DNA of 64,000 bases from CBFHSF01 sp965661055 (GTDB taxonomy: Bacteria; Bacteroidota; Bacteroidia; Flavobacteriales; Schleiferiaceae), in NCBI GenBank assembly GCA_965661055.1, contig CBFICS010000012.1, positions 6,901 to 70,900 of the forward strand, in the 5' to 3' direction. The stretch's first letter is position 1. The number at the start of each line of letters is the position of its first letter. The translations under genes were made by a program, and so were the position numbers. The notes under the pieces were generated by a model. The model did not search any database. It worked only from the letters and a program-made list of their open reading frames with translations, and was not told the DNA's origin. Positions 1 through 8,838 of this stretch are shown here, piece by piece.

Positions 1-396
1 ATCTCTAAATTCTTGCCACTTATCTATATCTCTTTGAGAGGCTTTTCTGTAGATCTTTTTTTCATTTTCTGGGATGATCTTAAATCCCTTTTTCTTCATT
101 TGAAGGCGTACTAAATCACCAATGATTGTTACAGTACCAATATCGTGCCCGGGGCTCGACTCAACGGCTATTATATCTCCCACTTGCATGGGAAGTTCAT
201 TCACGTTTTTATAAAAGTCTTTCCTTCCGTTTTTAAAGAGGACTTCCACCCAATCAAAGGTGTCATGTCCTGTGGGTTGTTCAATATCTGTTAACCAATC
301 AAAAACAGTTAACTTATTGCAACCACCTGTTCCGCACGAACCGTTACTTTTGCAACCATTAGGTACACCACCAGTAGAACAACTACTGCATCCCAT
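1..396 (-). CDS. ricT: PSP1-domain protein RicT/YaaT-like, 3' end missing
   Basis: The gene starts at ATG 394-396 on the minus strand and runs off the left edge, so only about 132 N-terminal residues are visible. The first 30 residues are Cys/Gly-rich (MGCSSC, then NGSCGTGGC) and are followed by KLTVFDWLTDIEQP. This is the typical N-terminus of the Bacteroidota PSP1/RicT family. In Bacillus, RicT belongs to an iron-sulfur-containing complex that affects RNA processing and development; its role in Bacteroidota is less clear. The clustered cysteines fit a metal or Fe-S site. The gene is divergent from porZ, with a 173-base gap. The family call is firm, the function is inferred. Confidence 0.85.
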   Translation of the reverse strand, partial: MGCSSCSTGGVPNGCKSNGSCGTGGCNKLTVFDWLTDIEQPTGHDTFDWVEVLFKNGRKDFYKNVNELPMQVGDIIAVESSPGHDIGTVTIIGDLVRLQMKKKGFKIIPENEKKIYRKASQRDIDKWQEFRD

Positions 397-509
397 ACTT
401 TTTGGTTTTGCGGTTTAATATTGCAAAATAACACAATTGTATGACGTATTTACGATTAGTGACCCAATTTCTTTTTCAAATAAAAATTGTGATAATCTGC
501 TTGCTACGT

Positions 510-527
510 CAATTCAACAAATACGTT
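510..527 (+). promoter_or_regulatory. possible -7 element before porZ-recO
   Basis: TACGTTTT lies about 45 bases before the porZ ATG, with a TTG about 18 bases further upstream, resembling the Bacteroidota pattern TTG-N17-23-TAnnTTTG. The last base of the consensus is not met. Its place in the divergent ricT/porZ gap fits a promoter. Confidence 0.3.
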
Positions 528-569
528 TTGTAATTTGCCAACGTTACATTGTTGTCAAATCTTGTTTTA

Positions 570-2870
570 ATGAAAAGACTTCTACTACTTTTATTTGTCA
601 TGCCTCTTTTGACCCTAGGTCAAAATGTAACGTCTTATGGTATTTGGCTTGATTACCTCTCTTATGCCAATACGGTTGGAGTTGCTGAGAACGGCAGGTA
701 TGTATACACTGCCGGAGAAAAGGGTGTTTTCATCGTAGACAAAGAAGAAGAGTCTATCACCAAAAAATCTAAGCTCAATGGGTTGTCTGACATTAATGTT
801 ACCGCCATTGAATATGCCAAAAGCGTTGGGGTTTTGGTGATTGGTTATAGCAATGGTAATATAGATTTGTTAAGTGAAGGTGGAAATGTTACCAATCTAA
901 GTGATATCAAAAGGTCTACTAAAAACGCAGGACTCAAAAACATCAATTCAATTTATATCATTGATGAGTTTGCCTATGTATGTTTAGATTTTGGAATAGT
1001 AAAAATTGATTTAAAGCGATTAATTGTATTAGAAACTTGGTTGGTAGGTGATCAAGGAACCCCAACAAGTGTAAAACAAGTAGCCTTTAATGAGCCAGAA
1101 AACAGATGGTATCTAGTAGATGATGATGGCGTAAAATCTGCCTCGGCCAATAGCCCATTGATATTTTACGGGTCCTGGACCACTACTCAAAGCCTTCCAC
1201 CAGGAGTTTACAATAAAGTGGCCAGTGCCAACGGAAGGGTTATGGTGAATTGGCAAAACCCAATTAACGATGAGGATTCTATTTATGTTTATGAATCTGG
1301 ATCGTGGTCTCACTTCGGACAAAAAGCGCAGGGTAGAACTTATCAGATTAAAGGAAACAAAAAGGAATTCATCATTACAACTGGGTTTAATGTACAAGTT
1401 TATAATGAAAACCTTGGTCTTAGGCTAAACATCAGTAATGCTTTGTTTACTCCAGGAAAATTCTTCCCTAAAACAGCCGCTTTAGATCCAGACGGAACCA
1501 CCCTTTATATTTCTGATTTCACCTATGGAATGTATAGGGTTAGAAACGGATTAGGCGTAAAAAACTTTGTTCCGGATGGGCCAGCCTCTAATAACCCCTA
1601 TTCATTAAGAGTAATTGACGAAGCATTGTATGTGGTAAGAGGATCAATCAATGAGGTGTGGGCTCCACAATTCTACTTTGAGGGAATTTATAAGTACTCA
1701 AACTTTGCTTGGAGTCATTTAACATCAACAGACCTTGGTGATTCAAGAGACCTGTTAGACCTTGTAGGCGTTAATAACAAAGTGTATGCTGCTTCTTGGG
1801 GGAAAGGTCTTGTAGAAATAGAAAACAACCAATATGTTGCTACCTATGACGATTCTAATTCTGACGGTAAAATTCAAAGCGTAGGAGGTACAGGAAATGA
1901 TTTTAGAATTGGAGGTTTGGCAGTTGATAATGACGGCACCCTTTGGTTTACCAATGCTCTTGTAAACAACAACCTATGTTCACTTTCTCCTGATGGGGTG
2001 TTTTCTAATTACACGTTAGGTTCTTTAGGAGGTTTTCAAACCAGTATAAAAGACATTGACATTGACGACAACGGAAACATTTTTTTACAACCCAGAAATG
2101 GTGGGGTTATTGGATTTAGAATAAATAACGGTCAGCCGCAAGTTGCTTCCCTTAAACAAGGAGAGGGCAGCGGTAACCTTCCATCAAATGGAGTTTTGAG
2201 TTTTGCCGTTGACAAGGATGGTGAACTTTGGATAGGTACAGATGAAGGGCTGGTGGTTCAATATGATACTGAGGCTATGTTTTCGGGTGGGGCAAACTCT
2301 GATGCGCAACCCATTATCTTTAAAGAAGAAGGGGTGAATCAAAAGTTACTGGGTATTGAGGCCGTAACAGATATTGCCATAGACGGAGCCAATAACAAGT
2401 GGTTTGGAACCGCTCGTGCCGGTGTTTTTTATACCTCAGAAAATGGTCGTGAAACCATTTACAGGTTTACCGCAGAAAACTCTCCACTTCTTTCTAATAC
2501 GATTTTAGACATTGAGATTGATCCCATTTCTGGGGAGGTGTTTTTTGCCACCCCTGAAGGAATAATCTCTTACCGTGGGCAAGCTACGGAAGGTTTTGAA
2601 GAATACACCGATGTCTATGCATACCCGAATCCTGTTGAGCCAGGCTATGAAGGTCCGATTGCTATCAAAGGATTGGTGACCAATGCAAGAGTAAAAATCA
2701 CAGATTTAGAAGGTAACATTGTTTCAGAAATGGTCGCCAATGGAGGGCAAGCCATTTGGGACGGAAGAACGTTAGACGGCCAATTGGCGGCCTCTGGTGT
2801 TTACATGGCTTACTGCACCAATGATGATGGATCAAAGACTCATGTTACCAAAATTTTAGTGGTTCGTTAG
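570..2870 (+). CDS. porZ: type IX secretion system protein PorZ
   Basis: This 766-residue secreted protein has a signal peptide (MKRLLLLLFVMPLLTLGQ). It is followed by propeller repeats of the two-component-regulator type, with recurring Asp-Gly-x-LWF/LWIGT blades (around residues 450-650). A C-terminal sorting domain starts at VYAYPNPVEPGYEG and ends KILVVR. PorZ is a surface component of the T9SS attachment complex in Porphyromonas; there it has beta-propellers and a retained C-terminal domain and helps attach cargo to A-LPS. I chose ATG 570 rather than the upstream in-frame TTG at 549, because 570 opens directly on the signal peptide. RecO starts one base after the stop, so the two genes form an operon. 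The call rests on architecture and the recO neighbour. Confidence 0.85.
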   Translation: MKRLLLLLFVMPLLTLGQNVTSYGIWLDYLSYANTVGVAENGRYVYTAGEKGVFIVDKEEESITKKSKLNGLSDINVTAIEYAKSVGVLVIGYSNGNIDLLSEGGNVTNLSDIKRSTKNAGLKNINSIYIIDEFAYVCLDFGIVKIDLKRLIVLETWLVGDQGTPTSVKQVAFNEPENRWYLVDDDGVKSASANSPLIFYGSWTTTQSLPPGVYNKVASANGRVMVNWQNPINDEDSIYVYESGSWSHFGQKAQGRTYQIKGNKKEFIITTGFNVQVYNENLGLRLNISNALFTPGKFFPKTAALDPDGTTLYISDFTYGMYRVRNGLGVKNFVPDGPASNNPYSLRVIDEALYVVRGSINEVWAPQFYFEGIYKYSNFAWSHLTSTDLGDSRDLLDLVGVNNKVYAASWGKGLVEIENNQYVATYDDSNSDGKIQSVGGTGNDFRIGGLAVDNDGTLWFTNALVNNNLCSLSPDGVFSNYTLGSLGGFQTSIKDIDIDDNGNIFLQPRNGGVIGFRINNGQPQVASLKQGEGSGNLPSNGVLSFAVDKDGELWIGTDEGLVVQYDTEAMFSGGANSDAQPIIFKEEGVNQKLLGIEAVTDIAIDGANNKWFGTARAGVFYTSENGRETIYRFTAENSPLLSNTILDIEIDPISGEVFFATPEGIISYRGQATEGFEEYTDVYAYPNPVEPGYEGPIAIKGLVTNARVKITDLEGNIVSEMVANGGQAIWDGRTLDGQLAASGVYMAYCTNDDGSKTHVTKILVVR

Positions 2871-2871
2871 C

Positions 2872-3573
2872 ATGGAAATAAGCCTAAAAGCCATTGTTTT
2901 AAAGGCCATTAAGTACGGCGATAAATCAATTGTTTTAAGGTGTCTTACCGATGAATTAGGCCTTCAAGCGTACATGGTTAATAGCCTTTATTCAAAAGGA
3001 TCAAAAGTGAAACCGGGCATGGTATTGCCATTAACTCAATTAGATTTATTGGTTTCTCATAAAAACAAAGGGACTCTTGAACGAATTAAAGATGCTCGAG
3101 TTAATCCCATCTATAACCACCTTCACCTAGACCCTATAAAAAATGCAATTTGCCTGTTTCTAACAGAGGTATTGCATATGGTGGTTAGAGAGCAAGAAGA
3201 AAACAATCCGTTTTACCCACTTACCACAAAGTATATTGCTAGGGTAGAAGCCGGTAAAGCCCTATCTACCGTGCCATTAGATTTTGTTTTTGATCTAACC
3301 TCAGTCTTGGGTTTTTACCCAGATGTAAAAGAATCATCGGGTTCTTATTTTGATATGATAGAAGGACGCTTAGCCGAACATGCACCTTTTCACAGCACTT
3401 TTTTTAATCCTCATCAAACTCAATTGTTGCTACAGTTTTTAAAAAGAGAGTCACCGCTTTCGCGGGAAGGAAAGAGAGAATTACTCAAAGCAATGCTTCA
3501 ATACTTTAAAGTTCACCATGAAACCTTCGGAAAAGTAAAATCGCTAGAGGTTTTGCAGGAACTGTTTGATTAA
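2872..3573 (+). CDS. recO: DNA repair protein RecO
   Basis: This 233-residue protein begins MEISLKAIVLKAIKYGDKS, the N-terminal OB-fold of RecO, and continues with the helical C-terminal domain (around residues 85-230). RecO loads RecA onto SSB-coated single-stranded DNA in the RecFOR pathway. Only two cysteines are visible, so the four-cysteine zinc finger found in some RecO proteins is absent. The ATG follows the porZ stop by one base, so it is translationally coupled to porZ. It is convergent with the envC-like gene; only four bases separate the stops and no terminator hairpin is visible there. Confidence 0.9.
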   Translation: MEISLKAIVLKAIKYGDKSIVLRCLTDELGLQAYMVNSLYSKGSKVKPGMVLPLTQLDLLVSHKNKGTLERIKDARVNPIYNHLHLDPIKNAICLFLTEVLHMVVREQEENNPFYPLTTKYIARVEAGKALSTVPLDFVFDLTSVLGFYPDVKESSGSYFDMIEGRLAEHAPFHSTFFNPHQTQLLLQFLKRESPLSREGKRELLKAMLQYFKVHHETFGKVKSLEVLQELFD

Positions 3574-3577
3574 CCGT

Positions 3578-4930
3578 TTAGTTTTTGAATAACCAAGGAC
3601 TTGGATCTTGAACCTTTTGTTCTTTCCAAATTCCAAACTGAAGGATGGTTCTTTGGTCACTTGGGTCTGTGAATACTGTCCCAATTTCTTCTTTTAGCGC
3701 CACCTTATCGCCTCCTTTTACCTTCACATCAACAATATTGGTATAAACCGTAAAGTAGTTACCGTGTCTAATCATCACGGCTTTGTTGGCGCCAGGAATT
3801 CTAATTACACTGGTTACTTCTCCTTCAAAGGCAGCCCTTGCAACGGCTCCTTTTTGTGTGGCAATTTCAATATAAGGGTTGTCAATAACTACCCCTGGGG
3901 TAATGGTTTGACGACCAAAACCGGTTACAATAATTCCTCTTTCTACCGGCCAGGGAAGCTTTCCTTTGTTTGCAACAAAATTAGCTGCCAACTGGCGGCT
4001 TTCTGGGGTCATGTTGAATTCTGGCACAGAGCTTTCTTCATCTACAGAACCCGCCTTTTTCTTGGCATCATTAATTTTTGCCAGAAGTGACTTATTAGAA
4101 GTTTTTGAATTGAAGTCTTTGCCAGAAACAAGCCCAACTTTTACCGCTTTAGCCTCTAATGCATCTCTTTCTGCTTTTTCTTTAGCCTTTTTTAACTCAA
4201 GGGCAATGATTCTTCCAATTTCGGCTTCTAGCTTTTTAGACTCTTTTTGCTTTGCGTCAATCTCAGCTTGAAGAAGTCCTTCTTTTTCACTTAGTGATGA
4301 AAGAACTTTTTCTTGCTCTTGTCGGTCGGCAAGAAGGGTTTCTTTTTCATTTTCTTTATTGGTTTTTAGGTCTTCTTTGTTCTTTTTCTGACGGCTTAAT
4401 TCGGCAATCTTAAACTCTAATTGCTCTTGTTTATTTTTTATTTCTCCGACTTGCCTTTTTCTAAATTCTGAATATTGTCTTAGGTAAGAAATTCTATTTA
4501 TGGCTTGGTTAAAAGAAGACGATGAAAAAATAAATAACAACCTACTGGTGTTGCTTTGAGATTTGTAGGCTTGCCTAATCATTCCGGCATACTGCTCTTT
4601 TAGAATTTCAATTTCTTTTTCTAATTCAGCAACGGCCTGCGTCTGTTCAGAAATTTCAGAATCAATTAAATCAATTTCTCTATTAATGGTTCTTAGAAGT
4701 TCCTCTCGGATAGAAATTTTTTGACGAAGCGTTTGCAAAGTGTTTAGACCACTTTCTTTTATGTGCTTCGTATCTTTTAAAATCTCGTTTGCAAGATCAA
4801 TTTCGTCTTGAAGTTTGGTTTTCTTTCTCTGAAGAAGCTCCTTTTTTGTTTGATTTTGTGCCAACAAAAGTGAAGGAGAAAATACAGCAAAGAAAATACT
4901 GAGAATTAATATTTTACTCCATTGGGGCAT
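3578..4930 (-). CDS. envC: EnvC-like murein hydrolase activator (degenerate LytM/M23)
   Basis: This 450-residue protein has a signal peptide (residues 1-24, ending LLLAQ), a long Lys/Glu-rich coiled coil (about 25-260) and a C-terminal LytM fold (about 320-445). The usual zinc ligands are gone: the HxxxD segment reads NPYIEIAT and the HxH segment reads LQFGIW. Loss of these residues is what distinguishes amidase activators such as EnvC from active M23 endopeptidases. The inferred role is periplasmic activation of N-acetylmuramoyl-L-alanine amidases at division. The start overlaps the end of the DUF4292 gene by 17 bases. It is the last gene of a six-gene minus-strand envelope cluster. Confidence 0.85.
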   Translation of the reverse strand: MPQWSKILILSIFFAVFSPSLLLAQNQTKKELLQRKKTKLQDEIDLANEILKDTKHIKESGLNTLQTLRQKISIREELLRTINREIDLIDSEISEQTQAVAELEKEIEILKEQYAGMIRQAYKSQSNTSRLLFIFSSSSFNQAINRISYLRQYSEFRKRQVGEIKNKQEQLEFKIAELSRQKKNKEDLKTNKENEKETLLADRQEQEKVLSSLSEKEGLLQAEIDAKQKESKKLEAEIGRIIALELKKAKEKAERDALEAKAVKVGLVSGKDFNSKTSNKSLLAKINDAKKKAGSVDEESSVPEFNMTPESRQLAANFVANKGKLPWPVERGIIVTGFGRQTITPGVVIDNPYIEIATQKGAVARAAFEGEVTSVIRIPGANKAVMIRHGNYFTVYTNIVDVKVKGGDKVALKEEIGTVFTDPSDQRTILQFGIWKEQKVQDPSPWLFKN

Positions 4931-5693
4931 AAGAATCAGGTATTGAGAATGGAAAATCTATTTCAGAATCAAAAGAATAGCCCCTGATATTTAAGGTGAG
5001 TGATAGTGGGGTCTCAGCAAAAACTTTGATTTCTACCACGGTAGGCCTTTCACCTTTTTTAGTCTCAGAAAAATCAGAGTAGTACGATTCAACTCTACGC
5101 TGACCATCTGTAAGCATTTGAGAAATTAAATGTCTGTTTTGTCCGTCTAATTCAAAGAAATAAGAGGGAAGGCTTTGGGTAAACACTTGGTCTTCTTCAG
5201 GAAAGTAATACAACTCATATGAAGATTGTCCTCTTAATTCATATTCTCCTTTTTTAGGCAATATTCTAAACGGATCGCCTAACAAAGCATTTCTTAAAAT
5301 TTCAAAATCTAGATTGGCTTTGATTAAATTTTGCAGAGCCATGATGTCTCCGGTAAAATAATCGTTGTTAATCCTATTCATAAAAGCCACTGAATCTAGA
5401 GTTAAAAATGCCCTAGCTACTTTTAGTCCAAACAGTGGATCTGAAATGTCAATCCAAATTATGCTATCTCTATCCATTCTAATATCGAATTTAAAAGAAT
5501 TTGAATTTCCATCATCAACCACCTTTCCGGTTCCGGTGTAGCGAACTGTTTCAAACTGCAGTCTGTTGCTTTCTAGTTTCTCTGCTAATTCACGGGTAGA
5601 GGCAGGGGTAAGGTCTCCAACAGCAATGGGTTTAGGACCACCACAGCTTACCAAGATTAAAACAAATAACGCGACTGCAACCTTATTCGACAT
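4914..5693 (-). CDS. DUF4292 lipoprotein, LolB-like fold
   Basis: This predicted lipoprotein of 260 residues has the N-terminus MSNKVAVALFVLILVSCGG, with the lipobox LVSC and Cys17 as acylation site. The body resembles the Bacteroidota DUF4292 family, probably related to the LolA/LolB fold, which suggests a role in handling lipid or lipoprotein at the outer membrane; that role is inferred. I chose ATG 5691-5693 over the longer reading frame from 5768, because it places the lipobox correctly and gives an 11-base overlap with the TPR gene upstream. The envC-like gene overlaps its 3' end. Confidence 0.8.
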   Translation of the reverse strand: MSNKVAVALFVLILVSCGGPKPIAVGDLTPASTRELAEKLESNRLQFETVRYTGTGKVVDDGNSNSFKFDIRMDRDSIIWIDISDPLFGLKVARAFLTLDSVAFMNRINNDYFTGDIMALQNLIKANLDFEILRNALLGDPFRILPKKGEYELRGQSSYELYYFPEEDQVFTQSLPSYFFELDGQNRHLISQMLTDGQRRVESYYSDFSETKKGERPTVVEIKVFAETPLSLTLNIRGYSFDSEIDFPFSIPDSYAPME

Positions 5694-7407
5694 AGGTTTT
5701 CGTTTGAATTTTTTGATCCACTTTATCACTTGCACCCCCAAGATTTTTTGCTTTGTTCCACGCTTCAATGGCTTCTTCTAGCTTGTTATTAAAGTACAAA
5801 ATATCACCATAGTGTTCAAAGACATCACCCGTTGGATGGTTTGTAAGAGCAATCACTTTTTGCATTATAGTCAATGCCTCTGGGTATTTTTTCATTTTAA
5901 ACAAAACCCAAGCGTGTGTGTCTAAAAAGATAGGGTTGTTAGGCGATAATTGGTTTGATCTCTCTGTACATTCTAATGCTCTCTGAAGCTTTTCACCTCT
6001 TTCTGAAAGGTAATATGCGTAATTGTTGAGGCCTGTAGGATTGGTGGGGTTAATTTCTAATGCGGCTCCAAAGTTTTCATCAGAGCGTTGGTAATTTTTT
6101 TCTCTGTAATACGCTTCTGCTAAATAGAGGTGAAATTGTTCTTGTATAGCTCGATCACCAAAAGCGAATAAGCGACCATCTTCTAAAACTACAATGGCGG
6201 TTTTATATTCTTCTTTTTCAATGTAAGCCAATCCTTTAACCAAGTAAGAAAATGGTTGTGAAGGGTAATATTCTTGAACCCAATTAGCGTCAGAAATAAT
6301 AGAGTCTGTCAAGCCCATTTTAGTATCTAAAAACAAGACCCTATTTAATATATCAACCTGACTTCCGCCTGGCAATGATCCTGTTTTCTTAAACGCTTTT
6401 CTAGCTTTTTGCGGTTCATTGACCTGCTCGAAATAATCTCCTTGCAAAGAATATCCTTTAGGATCATTTGGGTGGGCAGCCACAATTGAATCTAACAGCT
6501 CTCCGGTAACTTGGGTATAGGCAGGCGCGGTTTCAATTAATTTGAAAAAGGTCAGCATTACCGACACTTTTGTGTCAATAGATAATTCAGGATTTCTAAG
6601 GGCTATTTTTAGGTGGTAAACGGATTTTTCGACTTCGTCAATGGATCTGTAATACTCTGCCAAATTTAAGTGCGCCCTCGGTTCTTTTGGATTTATTTTC
6701 AGTAATTTTTCATAAACGGATAAGGCCTTTTCTGTTTGCCTATCATTCATGTAAAGTTGAGCTAGCATTCCATAGGCATTGACATCTCTAGGGTTTAAGT
6801 CGATGAGCTTTTGAATTTCACTAGCAGCCCCTTCAGCATCATTTAAAAATAGATATAGCTTTTTCTTTTGCTCAATAATTTTCTCTGTTGGCCCTACAAT
6901 TTGTTCTAAGGTGTCTAGCTGAATAATGGCTTCTTGAAAGCTTTCTGCCTCAAGCAAAGCCTGAATGTACTCAGCTCTAAACTCTGGGTTTTTAGGCACA
7001 AGAGAAACGATTTTGCTCAGAGTTTTTAGCCTTTTTTCAGATTCTCCTCTTTGGTAATAGATAGACCCGAGGAGTCTATAATACCAGTAATTAGATGAAT
7101 CGTTTGCCACAGCTTTTTCTGCCCGTTCTAGGGCCAATTCGTAGCGATGGTTTTCTAGATCTGTTATTGCTAACTCGTAATTTACCGCAGCATTATTTGG
7201 GTCAATATCTAAACACTTTTCAAAAACCTCATAGGCTTCCTCATGTTCTTCAATTAACTTTAACCTTTCCGCTTCAAAGAATTTTTTATCAAAGTTGATT
7301 TGTTCTTCTTCAGAAAGTTGGGCCTCCCCCGAAAGGGGAGCTAATAAAACTATGAAAAGAGCTAAAAAGCCCTTTGTCAATTTACTCAAGTCGTGAATAA
7401 TCACCAA
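5683..7407 (-). CDS. secreted tetratricopeptide-repeat protein
   Basis: This 574-residue protein has a hydrophobic N-terminus (GFLALFIVLLAPLSGEAQ) that looks like a signal peptide, followed by about a dozen TPR units (roughly residues 40-560). Typical segments are PNNAAVNYELAITDLENHRY and NPTNPTGLNNYAYYLSERGE. TPR proteins act as scaffolds. Its position between a sugar nucleotidyltransferase and the DUF4292/EnvC-like genes suggests an envelope-assembly scaffold in the periplasm, but no partner is proven. The start overlaps the end of the nucleotidyltransferase by 26 bases and the stop overlaps the DUF4292 start, so translational coupling is likely. Confidence 0.85.
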   Translation of the reverse strand: MVIIHDLSKLTKGFLALFIVLLAPLSGEAQLSEEEQINFDKKFFEAERLKLIEEHEEAYEVFEKCLDIDPNNAAVNYELAITDLENHRYELALERAEKAVANDSSNYWYYRLLGSIYYQRGESEKRLKTLSKIVSLVPKNPEFRAEYIQALLEAESFQEAIIQLDTLEQIVGPTEKIIEQKKKLYLFLNDAEGAASEIQKLIDLNPRDVNAYGMLAQLYMNDRQTEKALSVYEKLLKINPKEPRAHLNLAEYYRSIDEVEKSVYHLKIALRNPELSIDTKVSVMLTFFKLIETAPAYTQVTGELLDSIVAAHPNDPKGYSLQGDYFEQVNEPQKARKAFKKTGSLPGGSQVDILNRVLFLDTKMGLTDSIISDANWVQEYYPSQPFSYLVKGLAYIEKEEYKTAIVVLEDGRLFAFGDRAIQEQFHLYLAEAYYREKNYQRSDENFGAALEINPTNPTGLNNYAYYLSERGEKLQRALECTERSNQLSPNNPIFLDTHAWVLFKMKKYPEALTIMQKVIALTNHPTGDVFEHYGDILYFNNKLEEAIEAWNKAKNLGGASDKVDQKIQTKTYVE

Positions 7408-8386
7408 TACTTAATGTTTTGTAACTGCCATCGACATAGGCGTGGTTACCTATCATAGAATTAGACAGTGTAATATTTTTAATTTCTGTGTTCTCTTGAA
7501 CCAAAGTGTTTTCGATTTTTGCATCGGTCACCCGGGTATTGTTGCCTAAACTAACGTTTGGACCTACCGTTGAATTGCGTAACACTACATTGTCACCGAT
7601 AAAACAAGGCTCAATAATCGTGCTGTTTTCAACCGTAATATTTGATCCTTTTAGCTGATCTTCTCCGTTCAGGTAGTTTAATATTTTGGAATTTGTTTCT
7701 AGGGTTACAGGTTTGTTACCACAGTCCATCCAATCATTTACCTGCCCAGGCTTGAACTTACTGCCTTTCTTTTTCATGTTTTCTAAGGCATCGGTCAACT
7801 GAAATTCACCTTTGTCTTTGATGTCATTGTCTATTAAGTACTGCAATTCATTTTTCAGGTATTCACCGTCCTTGAAGTAATAAATGCCAATGATAGCAAG
7901 GTCAGAAACAAATGTGCTTGGCTTTTCAACAAAGTCGCTAATGTTTTGTTGGTCATCAATTTTAACTACGCCAAATGCACTAGGATCTTCAACTTGTTTT
8001 ACCCAAATTACACCGTCTGCGGTTGAGTCTAACTTAAAATCAGCTCTAAAAAGAGTGTCAGCAAACGCCACGACACAATTGCCAGACATGCTTTCTTTAG
8101 CACATAAAATGGCATGAGCAGTGCCCAGGGGTTGGTTTTGATAATAGATAGAACCTTTTGCACCTAGCTTTTCAGCGATAGCGATTAAATCACTTTCTAC
8201 CTTTTCGCCAAAATCACCAATAACAAAGGCGATTTCTTCAACTTTTTCATTGACAACACTTACGATGTCTTCTACTAGGCGTTGAACAATAGGCTTCCCA
8301 GCAATGGGAATAAGAGGTTTAGGAACCGTTAGTGTATGGGGTCTAAGGCGGCTTCCGCGCCCTGCCATAGGGACAATAATTTTCAT
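7382..8386 (-). CDS. sugar-1-phosphate nucleotidyltransferase
   Basis: This 334-residue enzyme has an N-terminal Rossmann nucleotidyltransferase domain (residues 1-230) starting MKIIVPMAGRGSRLRPHTLT, with the GxGxRLRP NTP-binding loop and the VPKPLIPI lysine motif. A left-handed beta-helix of hexapeptide repeats follows (about 245-334). It should form a nucleotide sugar (dTDP- or UDP/GDP-linked) from a sugar phosphate; the exact sugar cannot be read. ATG 8384-8386 is used because it starts directly on the conserved motif; a longer frame to 8428 would overlap dut. It lies four bases after dut and beside a polysaccharide flippase, so a surface-glycan role is likely. Confidence 0.85.
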   Translation of the reverse strand: MKIIVPMAGRGSRLRPHTLTVPKPLIPIAGKPIVQRLVEDIVSVVNEKVEEIAFVIGDFGEKVESDLIAIAEKLGAKGSIYYQNQPLGTAHAILCAKESMSGNCVVAFADTLFRADFKLDSTADGVIWVKQVEDPSAFGVVKIDDQQNISDFVEKPSTFVSDLAIIGIYYFKDGEYLKNELQYLIDNDIKDKGEFQLTDALENMKKKGSKFKPGQVNDWMDCGNKPVTLETNSKILNYLNGEDQLKGSNITVENSTIIEPCFIGDNVVLRNSTVGPNVSLGNNTRVTDAKIENTLVQENTEIKNITLSNSMIGNHAYVDGSYKTLSIGDYSRLE

Positions 8387-8390
8387 AAGA

Positions 8391-8825
8391 TTAATTTTTT
8401 CCGGTAGACCCAAACCCGCCGGCCCCACGGTCGGTTTCGCTGAGTTCTTCTACTTCAATAAAATTTATTTTTTCATGTTTCGCAATCACCAATTGTGCGA
8501 TGCGATCTCCGTCATTTACTGCAAAGTCTTCATGGCTGAGGTTTATTAGAATAACTCCAATATCTCCTCTGTAGTCCGCGTCAATGGTTCCGGGAGTATT
8601 CAATACAGAAATTCCATGCTTTAGAGCCAGTCCACTGCGAGGTCTAACTTGAGCCTCATAACCAGAAGGCAAAGCGATGTGCAAACCTGTAGAAATTAAT
8701 TTTCTTTCTAGAGGTTTCAAAACAATTTCTTCGTCAAGGTTGGCTACAAGATCCATACCTGCAGAGTCTTCTGTTTTGTATTCAGGTAGACTGTGTTTTG
8801 ACCGATTGATTATTTGGACTTTCAC
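8391..8825 (-). CDS. dut: dUTP diphosphatase
   Basis: This trimeric dUTPase of 144 residues hydrolyses dUTP to dUMP and pyrophosphate, keeping uracil out of DNA and supplying dTMP synthesis. All five family motifs are visible: AGMDLVAN, RPRSGLALKHG, NTPGTIDADYRG, the NDGDRIAQLV segment, and the Gly-rich C-terminal arm RGAGGFGSTG that closes the active site. The length is normal. It sits in an envelope cluster, 13 bases after the flippase gene; the placement looks like a conserved operon rather than a functional link. Confidence 0.96.
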   Translation of the reverse strand: MKVQIINRSKHSLPEYKTEDSAGMDLVANLDEEIVLKPLERKLISTGLHIALPSGYEAQVRPRSGLALKHGISVLNTPGTIDADYRGDIGVILINLSHEDFAVNDGDRIAQLVIAKHEKINFIEVEELSETDRGAGGFGSTGKN

Positions 8826-8838
8826 TTTGTTTTTTCTT

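Noticed and set aside
437..652. A short frame overlapping the start of porZ.
   Set aside because: No family features; it is a shadow of the porZ promoter and signal peptide region.
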